64,000 nucleotides of DNA from Oerskovia paurometabola (GCF_016907365.1 NZ_JAFBBV010000001.1:2728001-2792000); one strand, 5' to 3'. Shown: positions 15,533 through 24,745, counted from the first letter of the stretch. The notes: a model not told the origin generated them from the sequence alone. Program-made: numbers and translations.

Positions 15533-16443
15533 CCCCGCCCGCCCTCGTCACCAGGAGGACCACCTTGCTCGACGCTCCCGCCCCGCTCGCTCACTGCCAG
15601 GACTGCGGCCGCATCCTGGCGACGGCGCTCACGATCTGCGACCCGTGCCTCGACGGAGCCCGCAAGGTGATCGCCGACATCCGCGACTACCTCCGCGAGC
15701 TGCCCGACGTCACCCGCGAGGTCCTGGGGCTCCGTGCGATCCGCTACGACGTCAGCGGGCCGGCCTCTGCCGTCGACGACTCGCGGCTACCCTTCGCTCT
15801 CGACGCGGCCCAGGACAACATCAACGCCCACGGGCCCTCCGCGCTGCGCACAGCGACCGGCACCCTGAGCCTGCTCGAGTCGTGGGTGGAGGACTGGGTC
15901 GAGCGATCCGGGTACAGCCCCGGCGGCTACGACACCCTGACCTACCTCGAGGCGCACACCCTGTGGGCGGCGCAGCACCACCCGGCGTGGGACGTCTACC
16001 TGCAGGAGGCCCGCGAGACCCGCGCCGTGGTCCGGCGCCTCGCCGGCCTGGCGCCCGAGCGAGAGCCGGCCCCGTGCGTCCACTGCGGTGGGACCATCGT
16101 CCGCGAGTGGACCCTGCAGGGACTCGCGGACGATGCCGTGTGCACCGGGTGCGGCATGACCTGGCGCAGTCGGCGTCAGCTCGAAGCGGTGAACCGCTGG
16201 CACGTGGCCGTCCTGCCCGAGACCTACCCCGACGTCGTCGTGACGCTCGAGGAGGCGCGCGCGATCTGCCCCTCGGTGAAGCGCAACACGATCAACCAGG
16301 TGCTCAAGCGTGACCGCGCCATGGCCGTGCCCTTCGCCCCACGCATCCGGTTCTGGGGACTCGACCACCGCGGCCGCGCCCTGTACGTCCTGGCCGACAT
16401 CGCCGCTCTCTCAAACACCGCACGTGAGAAGGTCGCTTCATGA
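15529..16443 (+). CDS. phage protein with two zinc ribbons
   Basis: 304 residues from an ATG that overlaps the previous stop. Zinc ribbons at CQDCGRILATALTICDPC (N-terminal) and CVHCGG with CTGCGMTW (middle). The C-terminal part (ETYPDVVVTLEEARAICPSVKRNTINQVLKRD) looks like an HTH, so DNA binding is likely. The frame upstream is open back to 14563, but the 14.9-15.5 kb part of that frame is a shadow of the replication gene. Confidence 0.65.
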   Translation: MTPPALVTRRTTLLDAPAPLAHCQDCGRILATALTICDPCLDGARKVIADIRDYLRELPDVTREVLGLRAIRYDVSGPASAVDDSRLPFALDAAQDNINAHGPSALRTATGTLSLLESWVEDWVERSGYSPGGYDTLTYLEAHTLWAAQHHPAWDVYLQEARETRAVVRRLAGLAPEREPAPCVHCGGTIVREWTLQGLADDAVCTGCGMTWRSRRQLEAVNRWHVAVLPETYPDVVVTLEEARAICPSVKRNTINQVLKRDRAMAVPFAPRIRFWGLDHRGRALYVLADIAALSNTAREKVAS

Positions 16444-16682
16444 CATCCGACAGCGTGGCCCCAGAGGGCGACAGCGATGCCGTCCACCCCCAGGACTCTG
16501 TTTCCGTAGGACGACGAGTTGCGGAGGCCATGACTAGGTGGGACCACCTGTTGCTGAGGCTCGGGCTGCACCGTCACAAACGCTGGCTGACCGTGTTCCG
16601 GCCCTCGGGCCAAGTCGACGCATGGTGCAAGTGCGGATACGTCTGGCCCGTCGAGATGGTAAATCGCACTGATGTGATCTAG
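16440..16682 (+). CDS. hypothetical, last gene of early operon
   Basis: 80 residues, ATGA overlap. Helical segment with RRVAEAMTRWDHLLLRLGLHRHKRW, then WCKCGYVWP. No family recognised. A terminator follows within 45 bp. Confidence 0.55.
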   Translation: MTSDSVAPEGDSDAVHPQDSVSVGRRVAEAMTRWDHLLLRLGLHRHKRWLTVFRPSGQVDAWCKCGYVWPVEMVNRTDVI

Positions 16683-16726
16683 GCTGTCACCGTTCGGTGT
16701 TATCGCTGAGCCCAAAATCTGACCCG

Positions 16727-16756
16727 AAGGCCCGGAAGCTCACGCTGCCGGGCCTT
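16727..16756 (+). terminator. early operon terminator
   Basis: AAGGCCCGG (16727-16735) pairs with CCGGGCCTT (16748-16756), followed by a short T-containing run. It closes the chain of overlapping early genes. Confidence 0.75.
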
Positions 16757-16850
16757 TCGCGTACCCAAACCCCTCCCGCCATCGCCCGGACCGTGCAACA
16801 CATCGACCACGGGATCGCGGCACGGGTCACCAGCGACGGCGGGAGAGCAC

Positions 16851-17198
16851 GTGTCACCCAGAGCATTACCCAGGCCCTGCACCGGCTCCCCGACCTGCTC
16901 GGCCATGCTGGCCCCCGGCGTCCGCTACTGCCCGACGCACCAGCGCGAGCGCGAGGAACGCCGAGGCTCACGCCAGGCCCGCGGCTACGACTCCCAACAC
17001 GAGGCCCTGCGCCGGCACTACGAGGCCCGCCTCGCGTCCGGCGAGATCCTGCACTGCGCTCGCTGCGGTCACGAGATCCTCGACGGTCACCGATGGGACC
17101 TCGGCCACACCGACGACCGGACCGCGCACCAGGGCCCCGAGTGCGAGCGCTGCAACCGCTCCGCAGGCGGACGCCGAGGCGCTCGCCGACGTCGCTAG
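16851..17198 (+). CDS. HNH endonuclease (terminase-associated)
   Basis: 115 residues. A zinc pair CARCGHEI and CERCN encloses the HNH core (GHRWDLGHTDDRTAHQGPE). The GTG at 16851 has GGGAGAG just upstream. HNH enzymes encoded next to the terminase assist cos cleavage in HK97-like phages. Here two inserted genes separate it from TerS. Confidence 0.85.
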   Translation: MSPRALPRPCTGSPTCSAMLAPGVRYCPTHQREREERRGSRQARGYDSQHEALRRHYEARLASGEILHCARCGHEILDGHRWDLGHTDDRTAHQGPECERCNRSAGGRRGARRRR

Positions 17199-17460
17199 CT
17201 CGCTCGGAATCATGCACCCATCGCGCCGGGCAAACCGGACATAGAGGGTGGGGGGCACCCCCTCGGCCGGCGGACCGCCGTACCGCCGGGGAGGTGAAAT
17301 CTCACACCCGCGAAATGGGGCGTTTTTGTCACTGACCTGCGGCTTTGTCAGTCGGACGGCCACAGCGAGCCGGAAGCTCGGAGAGTGACAGCCCGTGCCG
17401 CTGGTACCTTCGTGCCACACGCGCCGACAGGGGGCGCAGCTCACAAGGGTGCGAGGGCGT
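17199..17460. other. non-coding gap, candidate cos region
   Basis: 262 bp with no supported gene. It contains a compact dyad, GGGTGGGGGGCACCCCC (about 17246-17263), and GCCGGCGGACCGCCG with further short dyads up to about 17293. In HK97-like phages with HNH beside the terminase the cos site usually lies here. This is inference from position and symmetry only. Confidence 0.3.
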
Positions 17461-18348
17461 ATGGCACGCGGACGGCAGCGGACGATCTACTTCCTCGAAC
17501 CGGTCATCATCAACGGTGACGGTTCGGTTCACGAGATTGACGAGAACTTCTGGCAGCGCCTCCAGAGTTATGTCCAATCGCGCGACGCTGAGCAGCGCAC
17601 ATTCGTGAATTACGGCCGACGATATCGAGGTGCCGCTCGCAGCGAGCCTGTGAGCGGTGACAACTACCTGTACATCGCCAAGCGACGCCCGCCCTCGGAC
17701 TTCCCAGACGTCGTCCGAGGAGATGACGAAGAGCAGTTCGACATCGACGGGTCGCTCATGGAGCCGATGTACCTACGTGGTTTCGGCCAAAACAACTACG
17801 TCGCGGTCCTGCGCTCGTCAGCGGGACCGACCTTCGAAGCCGCTCAGAAGTGGATCGCCCACGTGATGGGCCTCGTCGACAGGGAGCAGACGTTCGAGCT
17901 CCGCCCGGTCCTTCGACGGGACGCCGCAGAGAAGCTTGCGGCCGCTGCCGGGGTAAGCAACCTCCATGTGAAGTTCGAGCCAGACGCGCTCACGGAGCAG
18001 CCAGGTCAGATCGCTGGTGCTCTCCGACACGTTCAGAACATCGGCGGAGGCGGGGTCTCGGTCGAACTCCGACTCAGCTTCGGCCACGCCCAGCCCGATC
18101 ATGACGGAGCGCAGGTCTACGCAGCCGAGCTCGGTGACTTGCTCGGCACTGCAGGCATGAGCCAGGCCGAGGCAACGCTGATCTCTCCCAGACCCGGCGG
18201 CAAGTTCGCACGCGAACAGGTCAACTTCCTCAAGGAGAAGGTCACCGAAAAGGTGACTGTCGGCGACTCAGAGGAAGAGCGTCCTACCCCCGCCGTAGTG
18301 TTGGCAGCGATGCGCGAGGCGATCCAGGGCTTCCGCGACGCAAACTGA
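17461..18348 (+). CDS. RexA-like cytosolic protein (candidate phage exclusion)
   Basis: 295 residues from ATG 17461; the frame is open from 17395. No signal peptide or membrane segment. Landmarks recall lambda RexA in the same order: GDNYLYIAK (66-74), AGPTFEAA (121-128), FELRPVLRRD (145-154) and NLHVKFE (167-173). From memory, RexA has G-x-NYLYI-x-K, FGPT, IEPLMRG and VKVE at corresponding places. The next gene, 13 bp on, encodes a four-TM protein, the RexA-RexB arrangement. Less GC-biased codon use than the neighbours suggests late acquisition. Homology is unproven; Kiwa also pairs a four-TM and a cytosolic protein. Confidence 0.55.
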   Translation: MARGRQRTIYFLEPVIINGDGSVHEIDENFWQRLQSYVQSRDAEQRTFVNYGRRYRGAARSEPVSGDNYLYIAKRRPPSDFPDVVRGDDEEQFDIDGSLMEPMYLRGFGQNNYVAVLRSSAGPTFEAAQKWIAHVMGLVDREQTFELRPVLRRDAAEKLAAAAGVSNLHVKFEPDALTEQPGQIAGALRHVQNIGGGGVSVELRLSFGHAQPDHDGAQVYAAELGDLLGTAGMSQAEATLISPRPGGKFAREQVNFLKEKVTEKVTVGDSEEERPTPAVVLAAMREAIQGFRDAN

Positions 18349-18360
18349 CGGAGGTGAGCC

Positions 18361-18924
18361 ATGGTGTCGCGACTGCGCGATCGAGTGGTCGCTTTCCTCC
18401 AGGATCGCCCTCGCGGCGTCACGGTCTCGTTGATCCTTCTGGTGGCGGCGCATGCGGTGCTAGCCCATTTCTTGCCCTCCCTGGACTTCTGGGACGCGCT
18501 GCGGGAGCCGTCTGAGTCATCTGTGCAGAACACTGTGACGATCTATCTTTCACTCTCGGGTGCTTCTGCCCTAGCCGCCGGTTTCGCAGGCGTCGTGATC
18601 GTGTTCGGCCTTGGTTCGACGTCGGTGAAGTTTCTGACCTTCAGGGTTCGAGCGGGGCGGAGCCTCAGACGCAACTGGACTTCTGTGATCGGGAGTTCCT
18701 TCGCAGCGGCTGGTGGGGCCACGGTGGCGGCTCTGCTTGCCGTCTCCGGGGAGCTTTGGATTGCGGCATGGGTCTTTGAGCTGGGACTCGTACTCGTCAT
18801 CCATCCCGTGATCCGAATGGTCTGGCTCCTCTGGGTGCTCATGGGCGTCGTTGAGAGTGACGACGCCGTGGTGATTTCGGCTCAGAACCGAGTGCCCCTG
18901 GACGATCTGTTCGGAGCCGATTGA
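18361..18924 (+). CDS. four-TM membrane protein (RexB-like position)
   Basis: 187 residues. Predicted helices at about 20-40, 62-84, 108-133 and 135-163, with a basic loop (RVRAGRSLRRNW) between helices 2 and 3 and a short acidic tail. ATG 18361 follows GGAGGTGAGCC. It starts 13 bp after the RexA-like gene and its stop precedes TerS by about 24 bp. Lambda RexB is a four-TM ion channel activated by RexA; the same division of labour is inferred here from architecture, not from sequence identity. Confidence 0.55.
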   Translation: MVSRLRDRVVAFLQDRPRGVTVSLILLVAAHAVLAHFLPSLDFWDALREPSESSVQNTVTIYLSLSGASALAAGFAGVVIVFGLGSTSVKFLTFRVRAGRSLRRNWTSVIGSSFAAAGGATVAALLAVSGELWIAAWVFELGLVLVIHPVIRMVWLLWVLMGVVESDDAVVISAQNRVPLDDLFGAD

Positions 18925-18947
18925 CGAGTTCAGGCGGGAGGGGATAC

Positions 18948-19442
18948 TTGGCCACCGTTGGACGCAAGCCGAAGCCCGCCCTAGCCGTCGTGCGTGAGGG
19001 AAACCCCGGCCACCGACCGGTCAAGGATTCGGTCACGCTGCCTCCCTCCGCGCTCCGCGAGCCGAAGTGGTCGGAGGTCTTCCCCGGGCCCCGCCGCTCC
19101 GAGCTCCGCGCCCGCAAGACCGCGGCCGCGATGTGGCTCAAGCTCGCACCCACCCTGCACCGCTCGGTCGGCCTGGTCGGTGAGCAGCAGGAGACCCTCG
19201 TGGACCTGTGCATCACCTGGGCCCGCATCGAGCAGGGCGAACGCGCGATCTCCCTCGAGGGAATGGTCGTCGACGGCGCTCGGGGCGGGCTCGTGAAGAA
19301 CCCCTGGACGACGGTCCTGAACCAGTACCGATCTCACTTCCGGTCCCTCGTCGGCGAGCTCGGCCTTACGCCGTCCGCAGCGACCCGGCTCGGCGGACGA
19401 GGTGGCGGCGATGACGAGGACGAAGACGACATCTTCGACTGA
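18948..19442 (+). CDS. terminase small subunit, P27 family
   Basis: 164 residues. GRKPKPALAVVREGNPGHRPV at the N-terminus is the mark of P27-type small terminase proteins. The helical middle (LVDLCITWARIEQGERAISLEG) is followed by the WTTVLNQYRSHFRSLVGELGLTPSAATRL end. The start is a TTG at 18948 with GGGAGGGG just upstream. It binds phage DNA at the packaging site and hands it to TerL. Confidence 0.88.
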   Translation: MATVGRKPKPALAVVREGNPGHRPVKDSVTLPPSALREPKWSEVFPGPRRSELRARKTAAAMWLKLAPTLHRSVGLVGEQQETLVDLCITWARIEQGERAISLEGMVVDGARGGLVKNPWTTVLNQYRSHFRSLVGELGLTPSAATRLGGRGGGDDEDEDDIFD

Positions 19443-21153
19443 GCTCCCGGTTCCCTACGACGCGCTGATTGAGCTGGGGCTGGCGCCCGAGCAGATCGCC
19501 GACGCTCAGGAGCGTGCCCCGCTGGTCCTGGCCTTCCAGGCCGACGAGGCCGAGGGCGCGTGGTTCGACGTCGAGCGCGCGAGTCGCGCCCTGCGAGCCC
19601 TGGGCCTGTTCAAGCACACCAAGGGCCGCTGGGCCGGCGTCCGTCTGCGCATCGGCGAGGGCCTGGACCCCTGGCAGCTCGTGTGGATCCTCGCGCCGGT
19701 CTTCGGGTGGGTCTACCACGACGCCGAGATCGATGCTGTCGTGCGGGTCATCCGCACGGTATGGATCGAGGTCCCGCGCAAGAACGGGAAGAGCACGCTG
19801 TCCTCGGGGATCTCCAACGTCCTGCTGCTAGCCGACCGCGAGCCGGGCGCCGAGGTCTACAACGCGGCCGGCTCCACCGTGCAGGCCGGCCGCGTCTTCG
19901 AGGACGCCAAGCGCATGCTCATGACCTCCACGTCGGCCAAGAAGCGCGTCGAGCCGCTCAAGGAGGTCGTCCGGGTCCCCAAGACCGGGTCGATCCTGCG
20001 CGTGCTCTCGCGCGTCGCGGAAACCGCGCACGGCCTGAACGTCTCAGGTGCCGTCGTCGACGAGGTGCACACCCTGCGCCTGCGCCGCGCCCTGGTCGAG
20101 GCGATCGAGACCGGCACCGGCGCCCGTGACCAGCCCCTCGTCGTGTTCATCACCACCGCCGACGAGGCGGAAGAGGGCACGATCTACGACGAGAAGCACG
20201 TCTACACGCGCAACGTCGCCAACGGGGTCGTCAAGGACCCCGGGCACTACGGCGTGATCTGGGCGGCCGACGAGAAGGACGACCCCTTCGCGGAGTCGAC
20301 CTGGCGCCGGGCGAACCCCGGCCTGGGGAAGTCCCCGACGATGGCCTACATGCGCCGCGAGGCGCAGAAGGCCCAGTCCACGCCCTCGGCCCGCCCAGGC
20401 TTTGAGCGGCTCTCGCTGAACCTGCGACGTCGTGAGCACGCCCGCTGGCTCGACCTTGACCAGTGGGACAAGTGTGACGGCGCGGTCGACCGCGGCGACC
20501 TCGCCGGCCGCCGCGCCTGGGGCGGCCTGGACCTCTCCGCCGTCTCGGACTTCACCGCGTGGGCGGTGTGGGTCGAGTCGAACCGTCCCGGCGTCGAGCT
20601 CGACCTGCTCGCCCGGTTCTGGATCCCGCAGGAGAAGATCGTCGACCTCGAGCGGGCCCTGCACGTCCCGATCAGCGAGTGGGTCAACCGGGGCCTGATC
20701 ACGGCCACCGACGGCGACGTCATCGACTACCGGTCGGTGAAGTCCGCGGTGATCGGCGACTACCGCCACTTCAACATGCAGCGCGTGTCCTACGACCGCA
20801 TGTTCGCCGGCCAGCTCGTGCAGGAGCTCGACCAGGAGCTCGGCGGCGTCGAGCTCTCCCCAGTCCCGCAGACCTTCCTGGGCCTCTCGCCCTCCTGCAA
20901 GGAGATCGAGCGCCTCCTGGGCGGTCACACGATGCGCCACGGCGGCAACCCGGTCCTGCGCTGGATGGCCTCCCTCGTGGACGTCAAGCGCGACGACCAG
21001 GACAACGTCCGCCCGGTGAAGCCGAACCGTAAGACGTCCATGGCCCGCATCGACGGCATCTCCGCCGCCGTGACCGCCATGGACGGCAAAATCCGCGCCG
21101 CGGCTCGCGGTACCGAGAAGCAGATCTCCACCGAGATGTACGGCTTCAACTAG
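19411..21153 (+). CDS. terminase large subunit
   Basis: 580 residues. The ATPase has Walker A PRKNGKST (122-129) and Walker B AVVDEVH near 213; the nuclease domain opens with WGGLDLSAVSDFTAW. This is the HK97-type TerL that pumps DNA into the prohead and cuts it. A GTG at 19402 also exists; ATG 19411 is preferred. It overlaps TerS by 32 bases. Confidence 0.95.
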   Translation: MTRTKTTSSTELPVPYDALIELGLAPEQIADAQERAPLVLAFQADEAEGAWFDVERASRALRALGLFKHTKGRWAGVRLRIGEGLDPWQLVWILAPVFGWVYHDAEIDAVVRVIRTVWIEVPRKNGKSTLSSGISNVLLLADREPGAEVYNAAGSTVQAGRVFEDAKRMLMTSTSAKKRVEPLKEVVRVPKTGSILRVLSRVAETAHGLNVSGAVVDEVHTLRLRRALVEAIETGTGARDQPLVVFITTADEAEEGTIYDEKHVYTRNVANGVVKDPGHYGVIWAADEKDDPFAESTWRRANPGLGKSPTMAYMRREAQKAQSTPSARPGFERLSLNLRRREHARWLDLDQWDKCDGAVDRGDLAGRRAWGGLDLSAVSDFTAWAVWVESNRPGVELDLLARFWIPQEKIVDLERALHVPISEWVNRGLITATDGDVIDYRSVKSAVIGDYRHFNMQRVSYDRMFAGQLVQELDQELGGVELSPVPQTFLGLSPSCKEIERLLGGHTMRHGGNPVLRWMASLVDVKRDDQDNVRPVKPNRKTSMARIDGISAAVTAMDGKIRAAARGTEKQISTEMYGFN

Positions 21154-21166
21154 GACAGGAGGCACC

Positions 21167-22624
21167 GTGGACGCACGCACTGCTCGGGACCGCCTCGACG
21201 TCGGCCTCGCTCGACTGGACGCGCAGCTGCCCGCCTGGAAGCGACGCGAGGACTACTTCCGGGGCGAGCAGGACCTGCCCTACGCGCCCGAGGGAGTGTC
21301 CCGGGAGTACCTCGAGCTGCGTGAGCAGTCGATCGCGAACTGGCTCGAGATCCCGATGCTCGCCCCCGTTCAACGCTGCCGGCCGGACGGGTTCCGGACC
21401 GGCAAGGACGAGGACGCCGACCTCAAGGTCTGGACCGAGCTGTGGCAGCCGAACAAGATGGACGAGCGGATCTCGATCGTCTTCACCCAGTCCATGGTTC
21501 ACGGCCGCGGGATCGCCTCGGTCACCAAGACCGACAACCCGGTACGCCCGGCGAAGTTCGCGATCGAGTCGTCCAAGCGGGTCTGGATGGAACCCGACCC
21601 GGAGGACCCCTTCGAGACCGAGTTCGTCGTCAAGCGCGTCTCGCTGAGCACCCCGGCCACGGCGTCGGGCCTGTTGCTGCCGGCCAACGTCAACCTCGGC
21701 GCCGCCACCGAGCGCGCCTACGTCTACGACCGCACCCACTGGGCCAAGTTCGAGCGGTCCGGCTCCATCGGCGGGTCCGGCGGCTGGACGCTGGTTGAAG
21801 AGGGTGAGCACGGCTTCGGTGAGGTCCCGTTCGTCTCGTTCGACGTCGGCCTCGACGGCGACGGCGTGCCGCACTCGGCCATGGACAAGCTCATGCGCCA
21901 GCAGGACGCGATCAACACCATCCGGTTCAACGCGTTGCTCGCCATGCAGTTCAGCGCGTACCGCCAGCGCGTCTTCGTCGGCTACGACCCGGTCGTGCGT
22001 GACACCTCTGGGAACGCGACGCCGGCCAAGAATCCCGACGGAACCGTGAAGCTCGACAAGGACGGCAACCCGGTCCCGATGCTGCGGCAGATGGGCAGGA
22101 TCGGGGTCGACCGCGCCTTGGTCTTCCCCGGCGCGGAGACCAAGGTCTTCGACCTGGCCGAGTCGAACCTCAAGAACTACATCGAGGTCCTCTCGGAGTT
22201 CCTCTCGGAGTTCTTCGCGATCGGGCAGGTGCCCCCGCAGTACCTGCTGACCAAGATGGCGAACCTCTCGGGCGACGCACTGACCGGCGCCGAGTCGACG
22301 CTGCAGTCGCTCGTCAAGGACCTGCAGCGCGGGTGGGGCGAGTCCATCGAGACGCTCATGCGCCTGGGCGGTCGGGCGCTGGGAATCGACCACACGACTA
22401 TGGCGGCCGAGACCATCTGGGGCGACGCCGAGGCGCGTTCCTTCGCTCAGGTCGTGGACGGGATTTCCAAGCTCGTTGCCGACGGCTTCCCCCGCAAGGC
22501 CGCGTGGGCGATGCTTCCCGACGCCACGACGCAGAAGGTGCGCCAGTGGGACGAGATGGCCGGCGAGGAGCGCGACGTGCGCCGTCGACAGGTGCTGGGC
22601 GAGGTGGAGCGGGAGGTGGCCTGA
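21167..22624 (+). CDS. portal protein, SPP1 gp6-like
   Basis: 485 residues. GTG 21167 follows GGAGG. LDAQLPAWKRREDYFRGEQ and the LEIPMLAPVQRCRPDGFR region are typical of SPP1 Gp6-like actinophage portals. The clip and stem helices lie in the SEFLSEFFAIGQVPPQYLLTKM stretch. It forms the dodecameric DNA gate of the head. Confidence 0.9.
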   Translation: MDARTARDRLDVGLARLDAQLPAWKRREDYFRGEQDLPYAPEGVSREYLELREQSIANWLEIPMLAPVQRCRPDGFRTGKDEDADLKVWTELWQPNKMDERISIVFTQSMVHGRGIASVTKTDNPVRPAKFAIESSKRVWMEPDPEDPFETEFVVKRVSLSTPATASGLLLPANVNLGAATERAYVYDRTHWAKFERSGSIGGSGGWTLVEEGEHGFGEVPFVSFDVGLDGDGVPHSAMDKLMRQQDAINTIRFNALLAMQFSAYRQRVFVGYDPVVRDTSGNATPAKNPDGTVKLDKDGNPVPMLRQMGRIGVDRALVFPGAETKVFDLAESNLKNYIEVLSEFLSEFFAIGQVPPQYLLTKMANLSGDALTGAESTLQSLVKDLQRGWGESIETLMRLGGRALGIDHTTMAAETIWGDAEARSFAQVVDGISKLVADGFPRKAAWAMLPDATTQKVRQWDEMAGEERDVRRRQVLGEVEREVA

Positions 22625-22625
22625 G

Positions 22626-23933
22626 GTGGCGACCATCCCTGCTGAGACCATCGAGCACTACCGGTACGTGCAGCGCCTGCAGGTGCGGGCGCTCGAGGCC
22701 GGCTGGTCGGCGTGGGACTACCTCGCCGCGTCGAACCTCTCCGGGTCGTGGAGCGAGGTCCTGCCGGACCTGACGCAGGCGATCGCGCACGTGCAGTTCG
22801 ACGCCGCGCTGTCCGGGGCGACGTACTCCGCGCTCACCCTCGCCTCGCGCGGGGAGTACATCGTCCCCGACGCCTTCTCCGACCCGACCGCCATGGTCGG
22901 GTGGTCCTCGTCGGGCGCCTCGCTCGAGGCGGCGCTCTACTCGCCGATCCCGGCCGTGAAGGAGCGCGTGGCCGGTGGCATGGGCATGGCCCGGGCGATG
23001 AACGAGGGGCGCGAGTACCTCGAGCAGCTGCTGCGCACCCAGGTCGCGGACGCCGGCCGTGTCGCGGCCTCGGTCGACATCGTGGCCCGGCCCGCGTGCG
23101 GGTACGTGCGGATGCTCAACCCGCCGTCCTGCCATCGCTGCGTGCCGCTCGCAGGTCGCTTCTACCAGTGGAACGCAGGCTTTCGCCGCCACCCGCGCTG
23201 CGACTGCGTCCACGTGGCGGCCCGCAACCGCACCACCGAGGCCGCCCTCGACGAGGGCCTGATCGACGACCCCTACGCGTACTTCCAGGGCCTGCCGGCC
23301 GCGGATCAGGACAGGATCTTCGGGGCCGGTCGCGCCCAGGCGATCCGTGACGGCGCCGACATCTATCAGGTGACGAACTCCGCGCGCGGCATGACGCCCA
23401 ACGGGATGTTCACCACCGAGGGCACCACCCGTCGCGGCAACGCCTCGCAGGGCCTGGCCCGCGGGCAGCGGCGCATGACGCCCGACCTGATCTACAAGCA
23501 GGCCACCTCACGCGCCCAGGCGCTCGAGCTCCTCAAGACGCACGGGTACATCCTGCCCGCCGGGCAGGTCGCCGGTGGCTCGCTGCGCGGCCGGGTCGAG
23601 GGCTTCGGGCAGATGGGCCGCGGCGGTACGCGCCGGGCCGCGTCCGAGGCCGTCCTGCAGGCGCGGCGCACCGGAGTCCGCGACCCGCGCAGCCGGTACA
23701 CGATGACCGCGGCTGAGCGGCGTCTGTACGACGCCGAGCAGCGGTACCTCACGGCCCTGCAGGGCCGTTCGCCGTACACCTCGCCGGGCTTCGGGAACAC
23801 CCCGGACCCCCACGGGCAGCGCGTGAACCGGATCGGTGCCACGAGCCGCCCGGTCACCGACCGTGAGCTCGCGCTCGCGGAGACCGAGTACCGGCGCTGG
23901 CTCGCCACGGGCGGCCAGATCTGGCCCCAGTGA
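22626..23933 (+). CDS. MuF-like minor head protein
   Basis: 435 residues from GTG 22626, with GGGAGGTG upstream. The MuF C-terminal signature is present: PSCHRCVPLAGR and HPRCDCVHVAA. The long Arg-rich C-terminal third (RGNASQGLARGQRRMTPD and onward) is atypical in length but carries no toxin motif that I can recognise. Head morphogenesis role by position between portal and scaffold. Confidence 0.82.
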   Translation: MATIPAETIEHYRYVQRLQVRALEAGWSAWDYLAASNLSGSWSEVLPDLTQAIAHVQFDAALSGATYSALTLASRGEYIVPDAFSDPTAMVGWSSSGASLEAALYSPIPAVKERVAGGMGMARAMNEGREYLEQLLRTQVADAGRVAASVDIVARPACGYVRMLNPPSCHRCVPLAGRFYQWNAGFRRHPRCDCVHVAARNRTTEAALDEGLIDDPYAYFQGLPAADQDRIFGAGRAQAIRDGADIYQVTNSARGMTPNGMFTTEGTTRRGNASQGLARGQRRMTPDLIYKQATSRAQALELLKTHGYILPAGQVAGGSLRGRVEGFGQMGRGGTRRAASEAVLQARRTGVRDPRSRYTMTAAERRLYDAEQRYLTALQGRSPYTSPGFGNTPDPHGQRVNRIGATSRPVTDRELALAETEYRRWLATGGQIWPQ

Positions 23934-24007
23934 CTACCCCGCACTCGCGGGATGGCGCCCACGCCCGGCGCGAAACGGGCGGTGCCGACGGGCTTACGGA
24001 GAACACC

Positions 24008-24694
24008 ATGACGAACACCATGACCATCGCCTCCCCTCGCTATCAGGCGCCGAACATCGGCGTACCGAAGCACCTGAACCTCCGCGGCCTGCGGTTCATG
24101 ACCGCGGGCGAAGGTGGCGACCCGGGCGACGGGGGTGCAGCTGCCGCAGCAGCGGCGGCGGCACCAGCAGCGGGGAGCGAGTACACCCCGCCTGCGACTC
24201 AGGCGGACTTCGACCGCATCATCAGCGACCGACTCGGCCGGGCCACGGCCAAGTACGCGGACTACGACGCGCTCAAGGCCGCGTCGGAGGAGCTCGCGCA
24301 GCTCAAGGCTGCAGGGCTCACCGACCAGGAGAAGGCCATCGCGGACGCTCGCAAGGAGGAGCGCGAGTCGATCACCTCCCAGACCACCGCGACGCTCGTC
24401 GGCGCCGAGGTCCGGGCCCTGGCCGCCGAGGCGAAGTTCCGCACCCCGAGCGACGTCGTTGCCCTGCTCGGCAAGGCGCTCGAGTCGGTCGCGGTCACCG
24501 ACGGCCAGGTCGACACCGACGCCGTCAAGAAGCTCGTCGACGACCTGGCGACCAAGTCGCCGTACCTCGTCGACGACGGCTCGGCCAGCAAGCACCGCGT
24601 GCCCGGTGTGGGAGAGCGCGGTTCGGACCAGGTCGTCACGACCCCGGGCATGGGCACGCTGCGCGACGCCTACGCCGAGAACCCCAAGAAGTAG
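24008..24694 (+). CDS. capsid scaffolding protein
   Basis: 228 residues. Low-complexity Gly/Ala N-terminus, then a long acidic coiled-coil region (YDALKAASEELAQLKAAGLTDQEKAIADARKEERE), the usual pattern of scaffold proteins upstream of the capsid gene. The frame opens at 23930, but ATG 24008 has CGGAGAA upstream and is the better start. Confidence 0.75.
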   Translation: MTNTMTIASPRYQAPNIGVPKHLNLRGLRFMTAGEGGDPGDGGAAAAAAAAAPAAGSEYTPPATQADFDRIISDRLGRATAKYADYDALKAASEELAQLKAAGLTDQEKAIADARKEERESITSQTTATLVGAEVRALAAEAKFRTPSDVVALLGKALESVAVTDGQVDTDAVKKLVDDLATKSPYLVDDGSASKHRVPGVGERGSDQVVTTPGMGTLRDAYAENPKK

Positions 24695-24745
24695 CCCCGG
24701 CAGGCCATGTCCCGCCGGTCAACCTGAGAGAAAGGACGAGCCGAC

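Noticed and set aside
14563..16443. One 626-residue fusion protein
   Set aside because: The middle 640 bases in this frame are Arg/Pro/Ala noise, while another frame encodes a clear replication wHTH protein. Kept only as a finding about the missing stop.
22626..23933. MuF protein as a polymorphic-toxin carrier
   Set aside because: The C-terminal extension is Arg-rich but shows no recognisable toxin motif and no immunity gene follows.
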